From positions 25,160,272-25,224,271 of the forward strand of contig CM034394.1 of NCBI GenBank assembly GCA_019925095.2: a DNA stretch of 64,000 nucleotides, read 5' to 3'. A program made the position numbers and the translations under genes. The notes beneath the pieces were generated by a model. The model had not been told where the DNA came from, did no database searches, and worked only from the letters and a program-made list of their open reading frames with translations. Shown one piece after another: positions 10,450 to 20,769 of the stretch (positions within the stretch are counted from its first letter, which is position 1; every line of letters starts with the position of its first letter). This stretch comes from Dendrolimus kikuchii. Its lineage: Eukaryota > Arthropoda > Insecta > Lepidoptera > Lasiocampidae.

Positions 10450-10940
10450 AATAATAATAATAATAATCGGCAGACAAACACACATATTGTATATCCCCAA
10501 ATTAAGCAAGTTACGCTTGTGTTATGGGTAATATACAACGGGCAACTCTGCGACCGATCCCAGACACCCAGACCATAGTAAATAACGGAGAAAATACGTT
10601 TCGTGGAAAGAATGCATGATGAAAGAATGACTAAACATATATACAATGCAAAAGTGGATGGATGCAGAAGTCGTGGAAGGCCACGACACACCTTCCATGA
10701 TCAAATTGATCGTGTACTAGCAGAAGGTGATGTCAGGAGCCTTAAGAACAGACGAGCTTGCCTGAGAAGAGTTATGAATGTCAAAGAGGCAAGTGAGGTG
10801 TATAAGAATAAGCCTAAATGGCACTCTGTTGTTCGTGCCTACCCCGCAAGGGAACTGGCGTGAAGTTATGTATGTATGTATGTATGTAAAATACGTTTCC
10901 GAAATTTACTATACCAGGAATCGAACCCGGAGCCTCTGCG
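10450..10940 (-). mobile_element. tRNA-derived SINE C, copy 1, split by RTE B3
   Basis: TSDs tattttcgtt at 10440-10449 and 10941-10950. The minus strand starts inside the tRNA-related head (box B gggttcgattcctgg) and ends in a TTA-rich tail. The head is truncated before box A. RTE copy B3 is inserted at 10603-10887 and interrupts it cleanly. Confidence 0.85.
10603..10887 (+). mobile_element. RTE-clade LINE 3' end, copy B3
   Basis: Perfect 12-bp TSDs aaaatacgtttc at 10591-10602 and 10888-10899. Removing the insert restores the SINE C sequence seen intact at 31032-31278. Open frame to the usual RELA stop and (ATGT)n tail. Confidence 0.95.
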
Positions 10941-11127
10941 TATTTTCGTTGCTTTGCTTGCGTATATTTCATATTTATATCCGACATAAACTATCCCAAT
11001 TTTCGGGACCAAAGTATTCTATAAATATTATTGTCCTTTATATCATTTCCTTTACTTCATATAAAGTATCCTTTAGTCGGTGCAGGAAGGCGCTGTTGCT
11101 CTCTTAGGGGAGACTATAGTGTTAGAC

Positions 11128-11635
11128 TTATACATAACTAACTGACTTCGTTGGCTCAGCGCCCCAAAACTGTGTCCTGGCTTCCGGAACGAGAACACGC
11201 CACCTGTTTTTGTCCTGTGCGATTTCTTGCCAGTGAAGGGCTTGAAGCTCACACAGGTCGGCCTCCACTCTGCCTCTCCACCGGTCCTTGGGGCGACCGA
11301 CTGGACGTCGTCTATCCGATCGTCCCAAATAGGCCCTCTTCACGCTGCGATCCTCTCCCATCCCTTCTACGTGACCGAGGCAACGGAGGCGGTGAGATTT
11401 TATCTCTCCTAGTATCTTAGGTTAAAAAAAAAAAAAAAAAAGGCCACGAGGTGTTCAATTTCGACGTTGGTTCGCACCCTCCAGCTGCCATTTCTCCTCG
11501 TTGAACCGAAAATCTTACGGGGAACATTTCGTTCAGCCACTAACAGCTGGTTCTCTCCCTTTGGGGTAAGCGTCCAGGCTTCGCAACCATACATCAGGAT
11601 GGGCCGTATGACGGTTTTGTAAATCCTGATCTTGG
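11128..11635 (-). pseudogene. Second RTE-type LINE, C-terminal remnant
   Basis: The minus strand encodes MYGCEAWTLTPKGENQL and RKIFGSTRRNGSWRVRTN, then, after a homopolymer at 11423-11440, GRPKDRWRGRVEADLCE and ALHWQEIAQDKNRWR. This is the C-terminal region of RTE-type reverse transcriptases, but a different family from B. The A/T homopolymer (18 A on the + strand) breaks the frame. Confidence 0.7.
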
Positions 11636-11769
11636 TTTTTTTTTATTGCAGGAGTTCAGCAGACAGGCAGACGGCCCACTTGATGGAAAGCGGTTACCAT
11701 CGCCTATGGACATTTGCAACACCAAAGGTGCTACAAATGCGCTGCTGCTCTCTTAAGGGAGACTGGAAT
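11636..11769 (-). mobile_element. Retroposon family A, copy 3 (truncated)
   Basis: The 3' half only, truncated at nearly the same point as copy 1 (gagactggaa). It abuts the RTE remnant. A small A-like scrap (gctgttgctctcttagggg) also lies at 11090-11112. Confidence 0.85.
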
Positions 11770-11840
11770 CTTTTTCCTGCTTAGAAGCCGGGAAGACTTA
11801 TACAGACTTATAAATAGTATACTATATATAATACATTATA

Positions 11841-12163
11841 TCTATATATATAAAAATCATTGCCACTTTTCGTTGTAATTTTATAACTTGAGAACGACTT
11901 TACCGATTTTGATGAAATTTTGTGTGTGTGTTTGAGTGGGTCCCGGGATGATTTACATTCGCAATTAGAACCGGTAGGTGGCGCTGAGATCGGGTTCTAG
12001 AATCCTCCTAATCACCTGGACCGATTTTGGTGATTTGGTTTTTGTGTGTTTAAGTGGGTCCTCGGATGATTTAAATCTACAATTGGAACCGGTAGGTGGC
12101 GCTGGGATCGGATCCTAGATTTTAATTTTTTCAGAGCAGGACAACGTCTGCCGGGGCCGCTAG
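11841..12163 (+). mobile_element. Helitron F2, complete non-autonomous copy
   Basis: It starts TCTATATATATAAAA after an A (11840) and ends gccgCTAG before a T (12164), the A^T insertion rule of Helitrons. The 323 bp hold two ggaaccggtaggtggcgctg blocks and the acaacgtctgccgggg 3' stem region. No Rep/helicase is encoded. Confidence 0.85.
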
Positions 12164-12621
12164 TACTATATATAGTAGACTTATAGTGTACTTGTATTCT
12201 TTTATATAATATAAAGTTCCCCCGCCTTTAACCATTTGCCCCCCTCGCTCCAACGTTTCGCTAACATGGCCTGACCACAGTGGAAAGTTCAGTTTGCCAG
12301 ATTTTACCAAGGATTTGTTTTCATTGGAGCAAAGGGAACGGATTAAAATCGCGACCATTTGTTGTTTTAGGACTGTTTTAGTTGTTTTAGAAGCACATTC
12401 AAAAGCTTATTTTCTGCTTAGATAAATAAGAAAAAGACCTAAAAGCCTGAAGCATTGAATCTACTTAAAAAGTTTGAGATTACAGACGTATAAAAGATTT
12501 AGAAGCAAAGAAAATACGTCGTTTTTTAACTGCTCATGGAAAGTGGTTACCATCGCCTGCAGCGTTGCTAGCCTTTAAGATGGGATAGAGGAGTTTAGAT
12601 ATGGGATTGAGTTATTAATTA
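12164..12621. other. Unassigned spacer
   Basis: No gene recognised. A 40-bp scrap near 12535-12570 (ggaaagtggttaccatcgcc) looks like family A. Confidence 0.4.
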
Positions 12622-13200
12622 CTAGCTGACCCGACAAACTTCGTACCGCCTCAGAATCAATAAATAAAATACGTTGATTTCTGAACGACGGGACGAACAT
12701 CAAACCTTTGTTGACATTCAAAACCAAAAAAATGAAAAAAAAGAACTTCACTTTTAAATTTAATTTGATTTCTGAACGACTTTTAAATTTAATTGATTTC
12801 TAAACGACGGGCCGAACATCAAATGTTTGACAGGTAGGAATAGTTTCTAAGGGAAAGCGAAATTGTTGTTTTTACTATATTCCAAGCATCTTTTTTCATA
12901 TTTACTCACTTTTTAAACCTTCCCTGGACTTCTACAAATAATTCAGAATCAAAATTAGTCAAATCAGTACAGTCATTCTCGAGTTTTAGCGAGACTAACG
13001 AACAACAATTGATTTTTGTACATACATACATACATAACTTCACGCCAGCTCCCTTGCGGGGTAGGCACGAACAACAGAGCGCCATTTAGGCCCATTCTTA
13101 CACACCTCACTTGCTTCTTTGACATTCATAACTCTTGTCATGCACACTCGTCTGTTCTTAAGGCTCCTGACATCACCCATTGATTTTTGTATATATATAT
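12622..13200 (-). mobile_element. Helitron F8 (minus), interrupted by RTE B4
   Basis: The left edge aCTAGctgacccgacaaact is the reverse complement of a Helitron 3' end. The right edge near 13185-13200 (tttttgtatatatatatta) corresponds to the AT-rich 5' end. The interior contains two diverged direct repeats around cgacgggacgaacatcaaa (12686 and 12803). RTE B4 lies at 13021-13178. Confidence 0.65.
13021..13178 (-). mobile_element. RTE-clade LINE 3' end, copy B4 (short)
   Basis: Perfect 13-bp TSDs attgatttttgta at 13008-13020 and 13179-13191. Strongly 5'-truncated. Confidence 0.93.
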
Positions 13201-13212
13201 TAATCGCCTACG

Positions 13213-13410
13213 CCTTTGCCGGCCTAACTCACGCAAAGGCTCTGGGTTGTATTCGTGGGATGGTAGATTTCGGAAACGAATGATCAGTTGTTTACTATGG
13301 TCTGGGTGTCTGGGATCGGCCCCTGAATAGTCCGTTGCGTATTACCCATAACACAAGCGTAACTTGCTTAAGATGGGGGATATATAATCTGTAGGGTTTG
13401 TCTGTTTATT
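13213..13410 (+). mobile_element. SINE C, copy 2 (diverged)
   Basis: It follows the C consensus in order: gccggcctaactcac, gctctgggttgtattc (decayed box B), ctatggtctgggtgtctggg, attacccataacacaagcg. The A-rich end is followed by motif K (13421-13450). Confidence 0.7.
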
Positions 13411-13519
13411 AAAAAGAAAGTGTGTGTGCAGTTCACACGCAGAAGCGAAACAAAGTGTGATAAGGGGTGGGAGGGATTCTAAATTTCATGACGTCACATT
13501 TCATGTATTATATCTTTAA

Positions 13520-13585
13520 AATATACATATATACACATACATACACACACACACACATATATATACATATATACACACATACACA

Positions 13586-13623
<38 letters not shown>

Positions 13624-13652
13624 CACATATATATATACACATATATATTACA
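13520..13652. repeat. TA/CA-rich microsatellite
   Basis: Mixed (TA)n, (CA)n and (ATAC)n runs adjoin RTE copy B5. Open frames here are low-complexity artefacts. Confidence 0.9.
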
Positions 13653-13978
13653 GTGTCGGGGTGAAGGTAAGGAAAGGAATGCTCCGGTGGTTCGGGCATG
13701 TGGAAAGAATGCATGATGAAAGAATGACTAAACAGATATACAATGCAAAAGTGGATGGATGCAGAACTCGTGGAAGGCCACGACACACCTTCCATGATCA
13801 AATTGATCGTGTACTAGCAGAAGGTGATGTCAGGAGCCTTAAGAACAGACGAGCTTGCATGACAAGAGTTATGAATGTCAAAGAGGCAAGTGAGGTGTGT
13901 AAGAATAAGCCTAAATGGCACTCTGTTGTTCGTGCCTACCCCGCAAGGGAACTGGCGTGAAGTTATGTATGTATGTGT
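13653..13978 (+). mobile_element. RTE-clade LINE 3' end, copy B5
   Basis: An intact 99-codon C-terminal frame from [16 protein letters not shown] to RELA. It is flanked on both sides by TA/TATG microsatellite, so the TSD cannot be resolved and the tail merges with the repeat at 13979-14071. Confidence 0.85.
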
Positions 13979-14071
13979 ATGTATGTATATATATACATAT
14001 CTATATATATACATATATATGTGTATATGTACATATATATATATATATATACATACATACATACATACATA
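13979..14071. repeat. (TATG/TA)n microsatellite
   Basis: Extends the tail of B5 up to Helitron F3. Confidence 0.85.
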
Positions 14072-14288
14072 TCTATATATTTATATATATATAAATTACG
14101 TGTCATGTTGTTTGTCTGCGATGGACTCCTAAACTACTTGACCGATATTAATCAAATTTGCACACCGTGTGCAGTTTGATCCGGCTTGAAAGATAGGATA
14201 GCTTACATTTGTACCCGGTAGGTGGCGCTGCAATCGGGTTCTAAATTTTATTTCTTCACGGCAGAACAACGTCTGCCGGGACAGCTAG
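14072..14288 (+). mobile_element. Helitron F3, non-autonomous
   Basis: It starts TCTATATATTTATATATA after A and ends gggacagCTAG before T (14289). The same family as F6 (62999-63207, inverted): both carry gtgcagtttgatccggcttg-like and cccggtaggtggcgctgcaa blocks. Confidence 0.8.
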
Positions 14289-15239
14289 TATATACATAAT
14301 TTGAGCTTTATAACGTGAAATTTGAAATATTAATGAAAAACTTCAAAACGTATTCTATCTCATGTTTATCTCTTTTTAGTGTCGCTATTCCGTTTCATCG
14401 ATTTTCAAATCGCAAAAATTTCTAAACAAGTTTCACTACAAATACTTTCCAAGCTTTCCATTCGTACTTTGTCAATTTGTACTGAATTGAAAGCGGTTCT
14501 GTACGAAACTATTCCGAAAAAAATGGCAACAAACAAAATCAACACTAGGCTTACACACCGACACACGTACATAAAGAACTCCATTCAAATACCGACAGCT
14601 CTGTCGTTTAGCAAATTCAAGCGATTTTTTTCAAGCACACCGCAATACGGACGACAATCCTTTGAAATATTGCTTCGACGCTTGCAAATTTCTCGCACTA
14701 GTTCTCTACGAAACCGCTATTCTATTTTTGAACTCTATACAGAGGTAATAGGGTTAATTTTCGCATGGTTTCCCATTTAAAAGCAAAGTCGGAACGTGTA
14801 AGTTACATACGCTTGCCTACACAAAAATAACGAATGTACATGGCCGAGACGGCTGCGTTCGTAATCACGCCGTGAATGGACGGACCATTTTATGTGGCGT
14901 CTTTTGAGCCTTATAAAAGGGTTCGTGACGTTTCTAGACGGTTAATTATAAGATACCAGCTCCAAGTTTCAGTTTAAAAGCGGAATTCGCGGCTTAAAGC
15001 TGTTTTGGCCTTTGAATTTTAGGCCTGCTCTAAACGTAGCGTTCGTTTTGTATGAATCACTTTAATGCTTCATCTTTATGCCTTGGTTGTTAGGGAGTTT
15101 TCATTTAAACATTTATACGTCACTGATTTAGGGACCCAGTACAAAAGGTTGGCGTGGCCTGACGTTAGTTTCTGACTGTCTTTTTCTTACTAAAATTTGT
15201 CTTAGACGTTAGCTTGTTTGTAAAAGGTTACACAGTTAT
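14289..15239. other. Unassigned region with L fragment and a doubtful open frame
   Basis: 14360-14435 matches one end of repeat L (tgtttatctctttttagtg, gtttcatcgattttcaaat). A 133-codon open frame begins inside that repeat (14379-14780) and has no recognisable domain, so I do not call it a gene. The rest shows nothing I recognise. Confidence 0.45.
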
Positions 15240-15812
15240 TACAGTATTGAATTTTGAAGTGAGACTTCTTTAGAATCCTTGTGATTTGAAACTTATACAA
15301 TGCAAAAGTGGATGGATGCATAAGTCGTGGAAGGCCACGAAACACCTTCCATGATCAAATTGATCGTGTACTAGCGGAGGGTGATGTCAGGAGCCTTAAG
15401 AACAGACGAGTGTGCATGACAAGAGTTATGAATGTGAAAGAAGCAAGTGAGGTGTGTAAGAATGGGCCTAAATGGCGCTCTGTTGTCCGTGCCTACCCCG
15501 CAAGGGAACTGGAGTGAAGTTATGTATGTATGTATGTGATTTGAAACTCGATGAAACGAAAAAGCGACACTAAACAGAGATAAACACAAAATATTATCCT
15601 TATTTAATTCGAAATAAAACATATTTCTCTTTACCTGGTAGTATTAATTTTGAATTTAAATAAAACTTAAATGATCTCAAAGGAATTTTAGCTCTATCTG
15701 TAAATGCTTAAAGCAGATATTCTTTTGTACGTAGATCAAAGGAAATTCTACGTAACAGTGCATTGAATTTTGAACTTTATTTTATTGGTTTAAAGTGTAA
15801 TTTAGATTGAAT
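15240..15812 (-). repeat. Dispersed repeat L, copy 2, interrupted by RTE B6
   Basis: Outside the RTE insert it matches L4 and the reverse complement of L1 and L3 (cgatgaaacgaaaaagcgac, agagataaacacaaaat, gcagatattcttttgtacg, acgtaacagtgcattgaatt). Confidence 0.6.
15294..15535 (+). mobile_element. RTE-clade LINE 3' end, copy B6
   Basis: Perfect 13-bp TSDs gtgatttgaaact at 15281-15293 and 15536-15548. 5'-truncated; open frame to the stop; the last codons read RELE rather than RELA. Confidence 0.95.
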
Positions 15813-16289
15813 TATTACTTTGTTTTTGTGTTTTTTTTGTATTGTATTATTTAATTCCTTTTTTATTTTATATCTAATTTTCCAATATTGAATCAAATTT
15901 ATTATAATTTTCTTATAGTTGTATGAACCAAATGCGTAACAAGAATTATTTTTTTAGTGGAAACTTAGTTGATATGTGTATTAAGTTATGTGTTTAATAT
16001 TGTAAGAATTATAATTATTGTATGTTTCCCAAATAAATTAATTAAATAAATAAATAAATTACGAATAAAGGTGAAAATACCTAAGAATGAATACTTATAT
16101 AATATAATAGAAATGCGAAAATTCTTATTCTCTGAAGCTTCACTTCTGCTGCGTGTGAACTGCACTGCGAAAACACATTTTTTTAAATTGTTTTTTTAAT
16201 GTTATGGTGTAGTATTTGTAACCCAACCAATTAAATAAGTTATTATATCACACTGTGACTTAGCAAAAGCCCCCTCCCACCTATTTTAA
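15813..16289. other. AT-rich spacer with a K motif
   Basis: Long A/T-rich runs. 16135-16175 (gaagcttcacttctgctgcg then tgtgaactgc) is motif K in inverted orientation. Confidence 0.4.
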
Positions 16290-16801
16290 TCTATATATAT
16301 AAAAATGAATTGCAAAATGTGTTGGTAAGCGCGTAACTCAACAACGTCTGGAGCAATATGGCCAATTCTTTTTTTTAAATGTTCGTTGAAGTCCAAGGAT
16401 GGTTTTTACGGCGAGTAAAATTCAAGTAATGGTGGGGAAAACCCTAAAAACAGCCCTTTTCTTTTTCCCATGTCAATTTGAACTTTATTGCTATTCAATA
16501 AAGTTCATATTAAATTACAAGCTTCCAATCAAGTTTGAACCCTAAGTTCGCCTCTTAGTTTGAAGCCCTCTGGCAGACATCCCAGTCGGAGTTTTTAGCG
16601 GGTCCCAGAAGGGTGGCCAAAGTTCGTGCAAGCGAAGATACTTTGGTCACCCGAGCTGAACCGCACAGACCAGACAGACCTATCACCAGGGTGACGGTTC
16701 TGTTCAGGAGAATTTTTTTCCCCGGCTATAAAATATGTAAGAACAAAAAACTTCCACATTCCAAATCATTTTGACAGAACGAAGTCTATCGGGTCCGCTA
16801 G
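16290..16801 (+). mobile_element. Helitron F7, complete, with unrelated interior
   Basis: It starts TCTATATATATAAAAATGAA after A (16289) and ends gggtccgCTAG before T (16802). The 512-bp interior lacks the ggtaggtggcgctg block of F2/F4 and holds a different, partly GC-richer segment (about 16530-16720). No Rep/helicase. Confidence 0.8.
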
Positions 16802-16804
16802 TAT

Positions 16805-16952
16805 TATATAAAATTATTAGAGCTAAGCATGTTTACTGAAGAGTTTCTTGTGCCGCTTCTTCTCTTCAAGGCATAATATGTTGCGAAGCGGTGGTAAAAT
16901 AGATTAGGCTCCCATAGAGTAAATAATATTCATAAACAAAAATTAATACTAA
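16805..16952 (-). repeat. Dispersed repeat N, copy 1
   Basis: It matches the reverse complement of 43300-43425: gaagagtttcttgtgccgct, gttgcgaagcggtg, ctcccatagagtaaataat. Confidence 0.6.
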
Positions 16953-16963
16953 ATAATTAAAAT

Positions 16964-17325
16964 ACATACATACATAACTTCACGCCAGTTCCCTTGCGGG
17001 GTAGGCACGAACAACAGAGCGCCATTTAGGCTTATTCTTACACACCTCACTTGCTTCTTTGACATTCATAACTGTTGTCATGCACGCTCGTCTGTTCTTA
17101 AGGCTCCTAACATCACCTTCTGCTAATACACGATCAATTTGATCATGGAAAGTGTGTCGTGGCCTTCCACGACTTCTGCATCCATCCACTTTTGCATTGT
17201 ATATCTGTTTATTCATTCTTTCATCATGCATTCTTTCTACATGTCCGAACCACCGGAGCATTCCTTTCCTTACCTTCACCCCGACACTCTCTTTCAGACC
17301 AACTGTCTTTCTTACTAATAATTAC
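16964..17325 (-). mobile_element. RTE-clade LINE 3' end, copy B7
   Basis: TSD-like repeats ataattaaaat at 16953-16963 and 17326-17336. Full C-terminal frame of 99 codons on the minus strand. Confidence 0.9.
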
Positions 17326-17342
17326 ATAATTAAAATGATGTT

Positions 17343-17530
17343 ACAATGTTACAACGTGCTAATAACGGTGAAGGAAAACATCGTGATGCAACCTGCACAT
17401 CGAGATAACCGTTGTGTCAAACCTGCCAAGTCGCTTTGGACAAGCGTGGCGGGTATACGTCCCCCCCCCCTTATTAATGGGAGGCCCGAGCCCAGCAGTG
17501 GGACATTTATGGGCTGATATTATTATTTTA
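17343..17530 (+). mobile_element. SINE E, copy 1 (3' part)
   Basis: It matches the body of E3/E4: gtgctaataacggtgaagg, caacctgcacatcgagataa, gacaagcgtggcgggtata, gggaggcccgagcccagcag, tttatgggctgatatta. The tRNA head is missing. Confidence 0.8.
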
Positions 17531-17869
17531 TAACTAAAATGAACCAATTGGCAATGACAGACAGCGTTATTCATAAAAATTTGTTAATTAACACCCTAAA
17601 CGTTGTTTAACTAAGCAACTGATTAAACAGAATTATTTTTTTAAAGTGTCCAACAGTATAACCATAAATTTAAGGCCTAACAAAAATAACAATAAATCTA
17701 AACCAAAACTGGATACTTATAATCTAGAAAAAGAAACAGAAACAAATGGTAAGCTACACTAGATTAAAATTAATTATTCATTGTATCTAATACTGTGAAA
17801 CTTCTAATGGGAAAACTAAACACAACTAAATGACTAAGTGAAATGAACCCAACTAAATAAAATGTTTGG
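17531..17869. other. Unassigned spacer
   Basis: No gene recognised; A-rich. Confidence 0.4.
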
Positions 17870-17896
17870 AAATATATATATATGTGTGTGTGTATA

Positions 17897-17965
<69 letters not shown>

Positions 17966-17970
17966 ATAAA
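17870..17970. repeat. (TA)n-(TATG)n microsatellite
   Basis: A long (TA)n run passes into six TATG units, the same motif as the RTE B tail, but no RTE body lies beside it. Confidence 0.9.
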
Positions 17971-18188
17971 CACACATTTTACACTACTTCCACTACACTT
18001 AAATGTTAACATGTCGTCAAAATACGACGCTTCGACTGGCAACATTTCAAACATGCGGTATACTTTAGCGGGTTTATCGTAGAATAATAAACTTGACCGA
18101 TTTACCAACTGGGTTGCCAAAAGCAATAAAAGAATTTTTACGATCACTTATTTCGAGAAGCAAACAAAATATTATTATAATATTTTAG

Positions 18189-18277
18189 TGAAATTGCGTT
18201 TCTTGACCGCAGAGTGGGATCTGTTTTGGGGTAATGATGCCGCAGTGCAAATGCTGCATGACTTAGTATACTGGAAG
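18189..18277 (+). CDS. Candidate host exon (unidentified protein)
   Basis: An 89-bp stretch lies between an acceptor-like attataatattttAG and a donor-like ctggaag|GTAAAA. In one frame it is open and encodes a tryptophan-rich peptide including FWGNDAAVQMLHDLVYWK. It matches no repeat in the window. I do not recognise the protein. Such a short open stretch could arise by chance, so this is a suggestion. If real, it would make the surroundings intronic on the + strand. Confidence 0.3.
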
Positions 18278-18319
18278 GTAAAACTCAGTTTTCTGATCTT
18301 AGATTTAAATTCATAAGAA

Positions 18320-18638
18320 TATACATACATAACTTCACGCTAGTTCCCTTGCGAGGTAAGCACGAACAACAGAGCGCCATTCAGGCTTATTCTTACACAC
18401 CTCACTTGCTTCTTTGACAATCATAGCTCTTGTCATGCACGCTCGTCTGTTCTTAAGGCTCCTGACATCACCGTCTGCTAGTACAAGATCAATTTGATCA
18501 TGAAAGGTGTGTCGTGGCCTTCTACAACTTCTGCATCCATCCACTTTTGCATTGTATATCTGTTTAGTCATTCTTTCCACATGCCCGAACCACCGGAGCA
18601 TTCCTTTCCTTACCTTCATCCCGACACTCTCTTTCAGA
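18320..18638 (-). mobile_element. RTE-clade LINE 3' end, copy B8
   Basis: More diverged than most B copies, with a 12-bp loss removing HDER. TSD not evident. Tail (ATAC)n on the left. Confidence 0.88.
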
Positions 18639-18807
18639 AGAGATTTCGCTTAGAAGATGTGCGCCAGAAACAGATTTATTCAACAAAACCTTTTTAAAGA
18701 ACTTTTGTTACCAAAAATCGTTTAATTGAGCTTAAGGGAGAAAAACACCGACAAAAAAGTTCCTATGTACTGAATAACCGGTTCGACTTTATTACCGGTT
18801 TCCAAGC

Positions 18808-19109
18808 ATCCGTGCAGGAACGGAGAAAGAATACAATTTCCTGCGGCCTGCCGGCCTGTCGTAAGAGGCGACTAAACAACCCACAGCCAGGTGGTAGGGC
18901 ATTTGCCCAAGTGGATGGCTACCATCCCTGGTCTAGAGTATGCCGCCATAACAACCTTGTGTTGTGTTACGGCATTAGTGACCAGGTTCCAATCTCCTTT
19001 AAGAGAGCAGCAGCGCTTTTTTAGGTGGTATAGGCGATGGTAACCGCTTTCCATCAAGTGGGCCGTCTGCCTGTCTGCTGAACTCCTGCAATAAAAATAA
19101 AATAAAAAA
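18808..19109 (+). mobile_element. Retroposon family A, copy 4 (full length)
   Basis: It runs from atccgtgcaggaacggag to ctcctgcaataaaaataaaa, with a short internal loss near 19020 (the caaatgtcc segment). Confidence 0.9.
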
Positions 19110-19264
19110 GAAGCGTTGCTGAGGAGTATGTCTGAAAGAGTAGCTATCGCAGGCTAAATGTACCATGTTGTCAATAAATTGATTGATTGAACAGTGCATT
19201 TTTTCTGGATGATACATACCCATATGGATGAAGTGAATGTGGTTTAGAAAACCAATGGACATGC

Positions 19265-19540
19265 TTTTTTATATTGCAGGAGATCAGCAGACAGGCAGAC
19301 GGCCCACTTGATGGAAAGCGGTTACCATCGCCTATGGACATTTGCAACACCAAAGTTGCTACAAATGCGCTGCTGCTCTCTTAAGGGAGACTGGAACCTG
19401 GTCACTAATGCCGGAACACAACTCAAGGTTGTTATGGCGACATGCTCTAGACCAGGGGTGGTAGCCATGCATTAGTCGCCTCTTACGACAGGCCACCCGG
19501 CCGCAGGAAATTGTATTCTTACTCCGTTCCTGCACGGATA
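19265..19540 (-). mobile_element. Retroposon family A, copy 5 (internal deletion)
   Basis: Both ends are present; about 38 bp around the ctaccacctggctgtgggtt segment is missing (near 19471). Confidence 0.9.
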
Positions 19541-19811
19541 AACTGCTTGTAGGTAACAAAATCACACTGATGACTATTTAGTTGTATATAGTGGTGTCGA
19601 CACAAAATAAAACAATAAAAGATGGTAATAAACACGTATTCGATGCAACTGTGTTGTAAAACCGCCGAGTGGCGCTGTTTCGCTACAATACATACAATAA
19701 TTGTAAATAGTGGCGGATCGTGTGATCTCGACCGCGACAGTTATCAGAATTGTTACAGTGCGTCAGATAAATTGTGTTACATTTCACTATGAATGTTTAC
19801 CTACTAACCGT
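19541..19811. other. Unassigned spacer
   Basis: No gene recognised. Confidence 0.35.
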
Positions 19812-19944
19812 GCGCAGAAGGTTTGCCGATAGCCCTGTGATGTCACGCGTCGGCGGTCAGTAGGGTTGACAAAAAAGGTTACATGAATAGTTCTTGCAAT
19901 AAATTTATTAATTTTAGTCTATTATTGTATATACTTTACATAAT

Positions 19945-20333
19945 TACCAGGTTGCGGTATACGTCAGAGTAAACATGGATATTTTCGCTGAGCGTGGCAG
20001 CACGCATTCTTACTGCACTCGGGGCAGGGGAAGGCTCTCGGCCATATCATGCACGCTCTCTAAGATGAGCAAGACGGTACATGTAATGGGACCTTTAATC
20101 TACAATAGACTGCCTCTCAATATAAAAGAATCCGAAAGTCTCGGTTCTTTTAAGAAGAGATTAAATAGTTATCTTATCGAGCAGACGCCTTACTCAATAG
20201 AGGAATTTTTTAATTTTAAAATTATTTAATTACTTTATGTATTTTTTCCTTAAAATTGTAAACGTAATTGGCATGACGTGTACAGATAATTGTATATTAT
20301 TGCACGAAATAAGCACTTATGACTTATGACTTA
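19945..20333 (+). pseudogene. CR1/L2-like LINE reverse transcriptase C-terminus
   Basis: The frame from 19975 to TAA at 20227-20229 encodes HSYCTRGRGRLS, GPLIYNRLPLNIKESESL, SFKKRLNSYL and YSIEEFFNF, the C-terminal pattern of CR1/L2-type LINE reverse transcriptases. The 3' UTR ends with the repeated unit tgacttatgactta. A possible short TSD is taatta. The upstream RT core is missing. Confidence 0.75.
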
Positions 20334-20365
20334 ATTATATACAATAGTAGTAAGAAATACAATAC

Positions 20366-20712
20366 TGTTACGACCGACAAAGACAAATTCACACCTGCAT
20401 TTTATTACCTTTCGGTATTTGGACTTTTTTTGCTTTGTGTTTGAAATTTGTGATTAAAAAAACAGCCCATTGTGTATTGTAGTCTTTTACGGCCTATTGT
20501 TGTATTGTCATCACTAACAGGTGTGTCGGATTTCAAATACAAGCTGATTCTAAGAAATTCGGGCCACGTGGCCGGGTAGATATATTGCATCGGTACAGTA
20601 TAAAGCAATGCCCCAACTGAGACATGAGGCAGTCGAGCGATAACCACAAGCTAAGCAAGACGTATGTACATTCGGTAATCTATTTAATGACGGACTTTGC
20701 GCGTGTTTTTAT
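20366..20712 (+). mobile_element. LTR family R, copy 2 (3'-truncated)
   Basis: It starts TGTTACGACCGACAAAG and follows R1 and R3 (cacacctgca, attaccttt, gtgtcgga, gacggactttgcgcgtgtt), then breaks off. A TSD cannot be confirmed because the right end is lost. Confidence 0.65.
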
Positions 20713-20769
20713 ATTTGTATAATGATAGTAGTAATCGACAAAACTTCTGCACGCGGCTTAAATAGTGTT

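Larger units (their letters stand above)
19812..20769 (-). mobile_element. Dispersed H element split by a LINE and an LTR
   Basis: H sequence appears in three blocks in the correct order: 19812-19944 (gcgcagaaggtttgccgat through tatatactttacata), 20334-20365 and 20716-20769 (gtagtaatcgacaaaacttc, tgcacgcggctt). A LINE remnant and family R LTR copy 2 fill the gaps. This shows that H existed as a single dispersed element before those insertions. Confidence 0.65.

Noticed and set aside
13467..14179. Several Tyr/Ile/His-rich open frames
   Set aside because: Translations of TA/CA/TATG microsatellites.
14379..14780. 133-codon open frame
   Set aside because: It begins within repeat L and shows no recognisable domain.
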